DNA of 8,809 bases from an uncultured Robiginitomaculum sp. (GTDB taxonomy: Bacteria; Pseudomonadota; Alphaproteobacteria; Caulobacterales; Maricaulaceae). The position numbers and the translations under genes were made by a program. The stretch covers positions 1 to 8,809 of the forward strand of contig CALKXN010000050.1 in the NCBI GenBank assembly GCA_938003555.1, in the 5' to 3' direction. Positions 1 to 4,908 of the stretch are shown here, one piece after another; position 1 is the stretch's first letter, and every line of letters begins with the position of its first letter. The notes beneath the pieces were generated by a model. That model was not told the origin of the DNA. It did no database searches and saw only the letters and a program-made list of their open reading frames with translations.

Positions 1-72
1 AATCTCGTGGGCCCATGCAGGGGTAGATACACCCAGAAGCACGAGACCAAGGCTTAGAGATAATTTTTTCAT
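1..72 (-). CDS. Exported protein, N-terminal fragment (signal peptide)
   Basis: Only the first 24 codons lie in the window; the rest is beyond the left edge. Translation from the ATG at 72..70 begins MKKLSLSLG and ends PAWA-HEI. It has a lysine pair (K2, K3), a hydrophobic core of about 14 residues (LSLSLGLVLLGVST), and an AWA motif that fits signal peptidase I cleavage before H22. The mature protein is therefore probably periplasmic or secreted, handled by Sec and LepB. The function cannot be told from three mature residues. There is no strong Shine-Dalgarno sequence (the nearest AGG is about 14 nt upstream), while a TTGACT lies 35 nt upstream of the ATG, so a leaderless transcript is possible. 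The stop codon of the upstream glycosyltransferase is 39 nt away on the same strand. Confidence 0.75.
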   Translation of the reverse strand, partial: MKKLSLSLGLVLLGVSTPAWAHEI

Positions 73-78
73 ATATGC

Positions 79-107
79 ATAGTGGACCTATACCGCATGT
101 GAGTCAA
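79..107 (-). promoter_or_regulatory. Possible promoter of the left-edge exported protein
   Basis: Read on the minus strand, TTGACT (107..102) is followed after 17 nt by CACTAT (84..79), which matches only three of six -10 positions. The predicted start of transcription falls at or next to the ATG at 72, which would give a leaderless mRNA. The -35 match is good and the -10 is poor, so this is tentative. Confidence 0.3.
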
Positions 108-111
108 AATT

Positions 112-1149
112 CTACTTCGCGGCAATAATCTTCTTGTAAAACGCCACACTATCGCGCTGAAAGGCGGCCTTCGTAAAAGTCGCTTCATAAGTCTCAGTGC
201 CGCCTTTAACCAATGTCTCGGCAAGGCCTGTTTCATTGATCACGCGCGACAGCGCATCACGCAGAGCGTCGACATCGTCTTTGGGAATGAGCAGGCCATT
301 GACATCGTCTTTGACATAAGCGGCAGGGCCAACAGCGTCAGCGGCGACAATAGGGCGCGCGGCGGCCCAGCTATCGACGGTGACCGTGCCGAACGGCTCG
401 TAGCGCGAGGGAAAGGCAACAACGTCGCACGCCGCAAGCAGCGCGCCGCGATCATTACGCCACCCCAGAAAACGGACCCGATGATCCAACCCCAGCGCGG
501 TGCATTGCGCCTTGAGCTCGTCTTCAATCGGGCCATCACCCGCAATCCAAACATAAAGCCCATCAATTTGCGCTGTTGCCTCTAGTAATGTGTCGAGGCC
601 TTTTTTCCAATGCAGGCGCGCCAGCGCTAAGGCAACAGGCGCGTCTTTGGGCGTGTCCAGCGAAGCGCGATCCGTTGGCGCAGCGCCTTCGAAATCCGCC
701 ATAGTATGAACTAATCCAACATGTTCGTCAGCGACGCCTTGCTCGCGGATATGGCGGCACAAATCAATCGACAGGCCGATATGCCATTTGCAATTCTTAA
801 AGCGCTCTAATTTATAATATCCGCCATACCAACCAATGGAAATATCGCGGTGCGAGGCCGGCGCAAATTGCCCTGCACGTCCCATCCAATATTCAATCAC
901 GTCAGGTTTAAAATCTGCGATCATTTTTTTAATCGCGCGGCGTGTTGGAAAAGGCCACGCATTTTTAAAGCTGGCTGTCGCGGTTTCAATCCCGGCCTCT
1001 TTGAACGCGGCAAGGCGAAAACTATTATTGTCGCGCGTCACCACGGCCTGCTCAATGTCAGGACGCTCTTGAAGCGCTAAGACCGATTCCAGCATGATGT
1101 TTTCTGCGCCGCCTTCTGCGGCTCCGGCCATGACATGTAAGATGCGCAT
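112..1149 (-). CDS. GT4-family (GT-B fold) glycosyltransferase
   Basis: A 345-residue retaining glycosyltransferase, probably moving a sugar from a nucleotide-sugar to a lipid- or glycan-linked acceptor at the inner face of the cytoplasmic membrane. The N-terminal domain opens MRILHVMAGAAEGGAEN with the GGAE loop (residues 13-16). The C-terminal nucleotide-sugar domain shows ALARLHWKKG (R178, K182/K183), WIAGDGP, VRFLGWR and ACDVVAFPSRYEPFGTVTVDSWA. The usual E-x7-E motif is here E251-x7-D259. The frame stays open up to 1218, adding 23 residues, but I chose 1149 because GGAG sits 5 nt before it and MRILHV is a typical family start. There is no signal peptide or membrane span. Donor and acceptor cannot be read from the sequence; a role in surface polysaccharide or lipopolysaccharide is inferred from the family. 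It is divergent from the GFA gene. Confidence 0.88.
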   Translation of the reverse strand: MRILHVMAGAAEGGAENIMLESVLALQERPDIEQAVVTRDNNSFRLAAFKEAGIETATASFKNAWPFPTRRAIKKMIADFKPDVIEYWMGRAGQFAPASHRDISIGWYGGYYKLERFKNCKWHIGLSIDLCRHIREQGVADEHVGLVHTMADFEGAAPTDRASLDTPKDAPVALALARLHWKKGLDTLLEATAQIDGLYVWIAGDGPIEDELKAQCTALGLDHRVRFLGWRNDRGALLAACDVVAFPSRYEPFGTVTVDSWAAARPIVAADAVGPAAYVKDDVNGLLIPKDDVDALRDALSRVINETGLAETLVKGGTETYEATFTKAAFQRDSVAFYKKIIAAK

Positions 1150-1154
1150 ATATG

Positions 1155-1158
1155 CTCC
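1155..1158 (-). promoter_or_regulatory. Shine-Dalgarno GGAG that fixes the glycosyltransferase start
   Basis: On the minus strand GGAG is followed by CATAT and then the ATG at 1149..1147, a spacing of 5 nt. No comparable site precedes the upstream in-frame ATG at 1218, so the 23-residue extension is probably not translated. Confidence 0.7.
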
Positions 1159-1201
1159 AATATTCGTTACAGGCGGCATAAGCGAGCCCGCCGATTTTCG
1201 C

Positions 1202-1230
1202 AAGACATGGCGCGCCATGCGCGCTAATTA
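1202..1230 (+). promoter_or_regulatory. Possible promoter of the GFA-family gene
   Basis: AAGACA (1202-1207, four of six -35 positions) and TAATTA (1225-1230, a poor -10) are 17 nt apart and end 5 nt before the ATG at 1236. The downstream gene has no usable Shine-Dalgarno (AAGGA is only 1 nt from the ATG), so leaderless initiation is plausible. The spacer contains a 14-bp perfect palindrome. Confidence 0.22.
1206..1219. repeat. 14-bp perfect palindrome in the divergent intergenic region
   Basis: CATGGCGCGCCATG is its own reverse complement and lies between the divergent starts of the glycosyltransferase (1149) and the GFA gene (1236). The position within the proposed GFA promoter spacer would suit an operator for a dimeric repressor. 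It could also be chance, since GCGC-rich words are common in this genome. Confidence 0.45.
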
Positions 1231-1235
1231 AGGAT

Positions 1236-1625
1236 ATGGATAAAACAGAGCATCACGGCAGCTGTCATTGCGGCGCAGTTCAGTTTGAATTTCGCGCGCC
1301 TGCCGATGCGCCCGTGACCGTTTGCAATTGTTCAATTTGTAACATGAGCGGATATTTGCACATCTTTGTCCCCAAGGCGGATTTAGACTTTACGCGCGGG
1401 CAAGATCAGCTGACGCAATATCGATTCGGAACGCAGCGCGCCGTGCATATGTTTTGCAAAATTTGCGGGATAAAGCCGCTCTATCAACCGCGCAGTCATC
1501 CGGATCAATGGAGCGTGAATTTGCACTGCGTGATATCCGGCACGCTCACGCCCAAAACGCGCATCGCTTTTGATGGTCAGAATTGGGAGCAGTCAATTGA
1601 AGAGTTAAGGGCGAAAACTAGCTAA
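1236..1625 (+). CDS. GFA-domain zinc protein (glutathione-dependent formaldehyde-activating enzyme/CENP-V family)
   Basis: A 129-residue protein that fills one GFA domain. The zinc-ligand pattern is complete: C10-x-C12 (GSCHCGAVQFE), C30-x-C32-x2-C35 (CNCSIC) and C74-x2-C77 (FCKICG). It also has the family's PRSHPDQWSVNLHC segment with C98. Members bind two zinc ions. The founder, Gfa of Paracoccus, was reported to speed up S-hydroxymethylglutathione formation, but most relatives have no proven substrate, so a formaldehyde role should not be assumed. There is no signal peptide, so it is cytosolic. No other in-frame ATG, GTG or TTG lies just upstream, and the AAGGA before the ATG is too close to act as a normal ribosome site. 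The last 8 bp overlap the convergent channel gene. No formaldehyde-pathway gene is nearby. Confidence 0.9.
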   Translation: MDKTEHHGSCHCGAVQFEFRAPADAPVTVCNCSICNMSGYLHIFVPKADLDFTRGQDQLTQYRFGTQRAVHMFCKICGIKPLYQPRSHPDQWSVNLHCVISGTLTPKTRIAFDGQNWEQSIEELRAKTS

Positions 1626-2466
1626 TTTGCTTTCGCATTTCAGCGATCTCTAATTTGAGCTCCTTAAGCGCGATAATCATATCTTCGCGTTCTTCCTCGG
1701 CCTCCGCTTCATATTCGCTTTGCATCGCGTCAACGATAACCGCAATCATGAGATTTAAAACCGTAAAGCTATTGACCGCGATATAGATCACGAAAAAAGC
1801 GCGGGCAAAGGGGGCGTGGGGGATCACCTGCGCGGCAATGTCTGGCCAACCTTCCAGCGTGAGCACCATAAAGAGCGTAAAAACACTATCATGCAATGTC
1901 CCGAACATTTCGGGGGCGATATCCCCAAACAAACGCGTGCCGATAACGGCGAAGATAAACATCATCATCAACATGACCATCAAGACACTGCCAATGCCCG
2001 GTAGCGCGCGCAAGAAGCTTTCCACCACGATGCGCATGGATTTAACTTGGGTGACAAGGCGTAGCGTGCGCAAAATCCGTAGCGCGCGCAAAACAGATAG
2101 GGGGTAAGCTGGGCCAATCGCGCTAAGAACAACAACAATCAGATCAAAAACATTCCATCCACTTTTGAAGAACTTTCCGCCTGTTGCATATAATTTGACG
2201 GCGATCTCTAGGATGAATATTGCGACGATAAACCCGTCAATGCGCATCAAGATATTGAGTTTACCGCCATCTTTGTTCAGATCATATTTATACGTCAGAA
2301 GGCCCAACACGATCGCATTTAAAAGAATGAGCACGGTAATAAATATCTCGAACCGTTTGCCATAGAGCGCGGTGGTGAGTTTTTCGCGGTGCCCCATGCG
2401 CGGCGCATCCGGCTGCTCCGTCACCTCAGGTAAAATAGTGTCAATTGCGCTCATGACTTCACTCAT
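1618..2466 (-). CDS. One-domain voltage-gated cation channel, NaChBac-type, with TLEGWPD filter
   Basis: An inner-membrane channel subunit expected to form a homotetramer. Residue numbers below count from the upstream TTG at 2481 (287 residues); the ATG at 2466 is residue 6 and the one at 2454 is residue 10. No start has a clear Shine-Dalgarno. Order: S1 about 44-63 (N55), S2 about 83-99 (E92, K96), S3 107-123 with WNVFD (D113), S4 with arginines every third residue (R132, R135, R138, R141), S5 about 163-181, pore loop with T208-L-E-G-W-P-D214, S6 229-250 (NLMIAVIVDAM), then an acidic tail and a coiled coil (about 254-286), as in bacterial Nav channels. Length matches that family. The filter is odd: sodium channels of this family usually have TLESW; Gly211 and Asp214 resemble calcium-channel filters. 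Selectivity is inferred. The gene is convergent with the GFA gene (8-bp overlap) and divergent from mrp. Confidence 0.93.
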   Translation of the reverse strand: MSEVMSAIDTILPEVTEQPDAPRMGHREKLTTALYGKRFEIFITVLILLNAIVLGLLTYKYDLNKDGGKLNILMRIDGFIVAIFILEIAVKLYATGGKFFKSGWNVFDLIVVVLSAIGPAYPLSVLRALRILRTLRLVTQVKSMRIVVESFLRALPGIGSVLMVMLMMMFIFAVIGTRLFGDIAPEMFGTLHDSVFTLFMVLTLEGWPDIAAQVIPHAPFARAFFVIYIAVNSFTVLNLMIAVIVDAMQSEYEAEAEEEREDMIIALKELKLEIAEMRKQIS

Positions 2467-2495
2467 AGAAAAATTTGCCAAATATGACGTTAACA

Positions 2496-2520
2496 GCGCC
2501 GCAGCTTGCGAAAGCGGCGC
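2496..2520. repeat. 7-bp perfect inverted repeat between the channel gene and mrp
   Basis: GCGCCGC (2496-2502) and GCGGCGC (2514-2520) are exact reverse complements with an 11-nt centre. The repeat sits in the 74-bp divergent region, 20 bp upstream of the mrp ATG. There is no following T-run, so it is not a terminator for either gene. An operator shared by the two promoters is one reading; GC-rich chance pairing is the other. Confidence 0.4.
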
Positions 2521-2534
2521 GAAGCCCCTAACTC
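2506..2534 (+). promoter_or_regulatory. Possible promoter of mrp
   Basis: TTGCGA (2506-2511) and TAACTC (2529-2534) are 17 nt apart. The wider CCTAACTC at 2527-2534 resembles the Caulobacter housekeeping -10 consensus GCTANAWC at six of eight positions. Transcription would start at or beside the ATG at 2541, where no Shine-Dalgarno is present. The element overlaps the inverted repeat at 2496-2520. Confidence 0.3.
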
Positions 2535-2540
2535 CCCTCT

Positions 2541-3620
2541 ATGGCTATCACCGAAAATAAAGCGCTCGCGGCGCTATCCACCATTCGCACCCCCAAGGGA
2601 GATCGCGACATTGTCGCGGCGGGGCGGTTGACCGATTTGCAATTTAGCGCAGACACCGTCACAGCCGTGATTGGCATTGACCCGCGCGAAGCGCAGGACT
2701 TTCTGCCCGTTCAAGAGGCCGCGCAGGCCGCGCTCGCCGCGCTTGAAGGCGTGTCCCAAGCGCGCGTTATTTTGACGGCGCATAAATCTGCCCCCTCCCC
2801 CAAAGCTCCGGCGCAAAAACCCAGCCCGCATCAAGCGCGGCGCCCCGAAGGCTATCAAGGCGACAGTGAGATTGACGCCGTCATCGCCATATCCAGCGCC
2901 AAAGGCGGCGTAGGGAAAAGCACGGTTGCAGTGAATTTGGCGGCAGCTTTGACGAAAATGGGCAAAACTGTTGGAGTACTGGATGCCGATATTCACGGGC
3001 CCAGCGCCCCTCGCCTTTTAGGCTTGCTGGGCAAACAAGCCGGAACAATCTCGGCCCATGATCGTAAATTGATTAAGCCCTTTGAGGCCTATGGTATCAA
3101 AGCCATGTCGATCGGGTTTTTAACCGATGATGACGGGCCGGTTGTCTGGCGCGGGCCAATGGTGCAGGGTGCAATTTCGCGCATGCTCTGGGATACATAT
3201 TGGGGCAAGCTGGATTATTTACTGATTGATATGCCGCCCGGCACAGGCGACGCGCAGCTTGGATTAGCGCAAGATATCAAACCCGCCGCGGCCGTCATCA
3301 TAACAACGCCGCAAGACCTCGCTTTGGCCGATGCCCGTAAAGGCGCGCGCATGTTTGAGAAAGTTAACATTAAGCTTGCCGGGCTAATTGAAAATATGAA
3401 TCAATTTGTCTGCAGCGATTGCGGCAGCGCGCATGATATTTTCGGTAAATCCATGGGGCAAGCCGAAGCCGATACATTAGCCATTCCCTATCTGGGCAGC
3501 GCGCCCTTATCGATGGCGGTTCGGGAAAGCTGTGACCAGGGCAAACCCATTGCGCTGGAGGATAGCGTGGAGGCACAAATATTTATGGATTTGGCGCAAA
3601 AGATGAGCGCAGCGCTTTAA
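2541..3620 (+). CDS. mrp: Mrp/ApbC P-loop ATPase, iron-sulfur cluster carrier
   Basis: A cytosolic 359-residue protein of the Mrp/ApbC/NUBPL family, which bind a [4Fe-4S] cluster at a dimer interface and pass it to target enzymes with the help of ATP hydrolysis. Residues 5 to about 80 form an MIP18-type (DUF59) domain, followed by a Pro/Ala/Lys-rich linker (about 83-105). The ATPase part has the deviant Walker A KGGVGKST (121-128), DADIHGPS (148-155), a Walker B-like LLIDMPPGTGD (227-237), and the cluster-binding pair C291-x2-C294. Length is normal for an alphaproteobacterial Mrp. The start is the first ATG; no ribosome site precedes it, so leaderless translation is possible. The stop is 1 nt from the stop of the convergent small secreted protein, leaving no room for a terminator. 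No suf or isc genes are in the window. Confidence 0.95.
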   Translation: MAITENKALAALSTIRTPKGDRDIVAAGRLTDLQFSADTVTAVIGIDPREAQDFLPVQEAAQAALAALEGVSQARVILTAHKSAPSPKAPAQKPSPHQARRPEGYQGDSEIDAVIAISSAKGGVGKSTVAVNLAAALTKMGKTVGVLDADIHGPSAPRLLGLLGKQAGTISAHDRKLIKPFEAYGIKAMSIGFLTDDDGPVVWRGPMVQGAISRMLWDTYWGKLDYLLIDMPPGTGDAQLGLAQDIKPAAAVIITTPQDLALADARKGARMFEKVNIKLAGLIENMNQFVCSDCGSAHDIFGKSMGQAEADTLAIPYLGSAPLSMAVRESCDQGKPIALEDSVEAQIFMDLAQKMSAAL

Positions 3621-3621
3621 A

Positions 3622-3999
3622 TTAAGTGTCTGGCTCTTCGCCTATAGCAGGCGTCTCAATGCGCTTTGCATCAGCAAAATCAATATCGATATCGACAGGC
3701 TTGGTCAGCTCAGGTTTCAGGATACCCCAGACCGGATCAGCGGCAGGTTTATCTTTTTTCACTTCGGCTTTTAGCTTGCGAGTCTCTTCTTCAAAATCGA
3801 TGGAATAATCATCATCACATGTTGAAAAATTCAGACCTTTCGCGCGGCCTTCGCCCCGCAAGGCGCCGAGCGATCCGGCGCGGTCGCGCATTTGCGTATC
3901 CGTAAGTTTCTCGTCAAATTGATCACAGGAAGATTGCGCCAGCGCAGACGGGGCCAGCGCCAAACATGACACGCCAAGCATAAAGGTCAGACTTTTCAC
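3622..3999 (-). CDS. Small secreted protein of unknown function
   Basis: A 125-residue protein I do not recognise. It begins MKSLTFMLGVSCLALAPSALA with a clear Sec signal peptide and a likely signal peptidase I cut after A21 (ALA-QSS). The mature part of about 104 residues is highly charged, has two cysteines (C25, C61) that could form a disulfide in the periplasm, a lysine/glutamate-rich stretch (about 69-84), and an acidic C-terminal third with DIDIDFAD. C12 inside the signal does not make a good lipobox. The start codon is GTG, chosen because GGAG lies 6 nt upstream. The gene follows the WecG-type gene by 13 nt on the same strand and is the last of a five-gene run, so it is probably cotranscribed with it. 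A link to surface polysaccharide is possible from context only. Confidence 0.8.
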   Translation of the reverse strand: MKSLTFMLGVSCLALAPSALAQSSCDQFDEKLTDTQMRDRAGSLGALRGEGRAKGLNFSTCDDDYSIDFEEETRKLKAEVKKDKPAADPVWGILKPELTKPVDIDIDFADAKRIETPAIGEEPDT

Positions 4000-4005
4000 A
4001 GTGAT

Positions 4006-4009
4006 CTCC
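4006..4009 (-). promoter_or_regulatory. Shine-Dalgarno GGAG for the GTG start of the small secreted protein
   Basis: On the minus strand GGAG is followed by ATCACT and the GTG at 3999..3997. It fits in the 13-nt gap after the WecG-type stop codon (4015..4013), so the ribosome site is placed for translation to continue from one gene to the next. Confidence 0.7.
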
Positions 4010-4012
4010 GTC

Positions 4013-4858
4013 TTATGTTTTTCCGCGCGACTTTAAAATCCATTCTGCATAAATGAAAAATACACTTGGCCCGTCAAGGAGGTAACGTCGCCACATGCGT
4101 TTCGGTTCCTTACATAAACGATAGAGCCATTCGAGGCGCGCGCGCTGCATCCATTTCGGAGACCGCGTTTGATATCCGGCTAGAAAATCCAGAGACGCCC
4201 CGACACATAAGCCAAGACCCATGCAGTCCCCGCGTTCTAGCGCCGCTTTGGCAATCATTTCCTGTTGCGGAGACCCCACACAAATAAAGTGATAGCGTGA
4301 GGGATTGGCCGCGATGAAATCCGCGCAGGCCTTAACTGCGTCTGGTTTATGACGCAATCCCATGGGCGGCACATGAACTTTAATTTTAGTGAGGCCATAT
4401 TTTTCAGCCACAACTTTGGCCACATTTTCATTCCCGGCAATGACCGTCATGGGCGTGTCCGCCTCTGCAATCTCTTCGACGATACGCCGCGTTAAATCCG
4501 AACCCGGAACCGCGCTTAAAGGAATGCCGACAAATTTTGCCATAAGTTCTAAAATGCGGCTATCGCAGACAGATAACCACGCCGATCCGTAAAGCGGCTT
4601 AAAAACGTCCGGCTCGCGGGCAAGGCGCACAATATGGTCAACATTTGGCGTGACAAGATAGCGAAACCCGTGCTCCGCTGTGACCCAAGCTGCCCGCTCA
4701 AGCGTTTGATCAGCGGTAAGAGGCTGAAAGCGTGTGCCCAAAAATTCATAAACGCTTGTATTGCGCTTCATGTCTTTGGTTTGAGGTTTGTTCAAACGGC
4801 GCGGCTCGCCGGAGCCATTTGAGTCGATAATTTTGCTGTGCGTGTTCATAGCCCGCAT
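4013..4858 (-). CDS. WecG/TagA/CpsF-family (GT26) glycosyltransferase
   Basis: A 281-residue enzyme of the family that adds a sugar such as N-acetylmannosamine or its uronic acid to an undecaprenyl-linked intermediate at the membrane surface, in polymer, capsule or antigen assembly. The family core runs from about residue 36: LVTPNVDH (T70, N72), CDS with D99, GSDL (119-122), VGSPQQE (194-200), VGASLDFLAG (219-228), RSPKW, LEWLYRL (242-248) and a basic RMWRRYL near the C-terminus, which in TagA helps membrane attachment. Most relatives have DG where this one has D99-S100. Residues 1-29 are polar and unlike the family; in-frame ATGs at 4849 and 4771 are alternatives, none with a good ribosome site, and 4771 gives the usual length of about 250. 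It follows the FAD dehydrogenase by 50 nt. Donor and acceptor are unknown. Confidence 0.9.
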   Translation of the reverse strand: MRAMNTHSKIIDSNGSGEPRRLNKPQTKDMKRNTSVYEFLGTRFQPLTADQTLERAAWVTAEHGFRYLVTPNVDHIVRLAREPDVFKPLYGSAWLSVCDSRILELMAKFVGIPLSAVPGSDLTRRIVEEIAEADTPMTVIAGNENVAKVVAEKYGLTKIKVHVPPMGLRHKPDAVKACADFIAANPSRYHFICVGSPQQEMIAKAALERGDCMGLGLCVGASLDFLAGYQTRSPKWMQRARLEWLYRLCKEPKRMWRRYLLDGPSVFFIYAEWILKSRGKT

Positions 4859-4908
4859 TTACAGCAAAGTGCTAAATATTCGGTTTAAATTCAGCCCGCC
4901 CTTATGAC

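Noticed and set aside
836..1080. Two overlapping plus-strand open frames antisense to the glycosyltransferase.
   Set aside because: Composition is that of out-of-frame translation and the opposite strand carries clear GT4 motifs.
1150..1218. The 23-codon N-terminal extension of the glycosyltransferase reading frame.
   Set aside because: The extension has no family similarity and no ribosome site, while the ATG at 1149 has GGAG at 5 nt and starts the normal MRILHV strand.
1236..2481. The GFA gene and the channel gene as a functional pair.
   Set aside because: They are convergent with separate promoters and no shared chemistry; the 8-bp overlap alone is not evidence of joint function.
2574..2996. 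A 140-codon open frame on the minus strand inside mrp.
   Set aside because: It is antisense to a well-conserved Mrp sequence, has no recognisable domain, and long antisense frames are expected in GC-rich coding DNA.
3606..3620. AGCGC-A-GCGCT followed by TTTAA at the end of mrp, considered as a terminator.
   Set aside because: The usable stem is only about 4 bp with a 3-nt loop, and the T-stretch is broken; it is also part of the coding sequence and stop codon.
4786..4801. Inverted repeat GTTTG-AA-CAAAC near the start of the WecG-type gene (minus strand).
   Set aside because: Five-base arms with a 2-nt centre are too short to support a hairpin or operator call.
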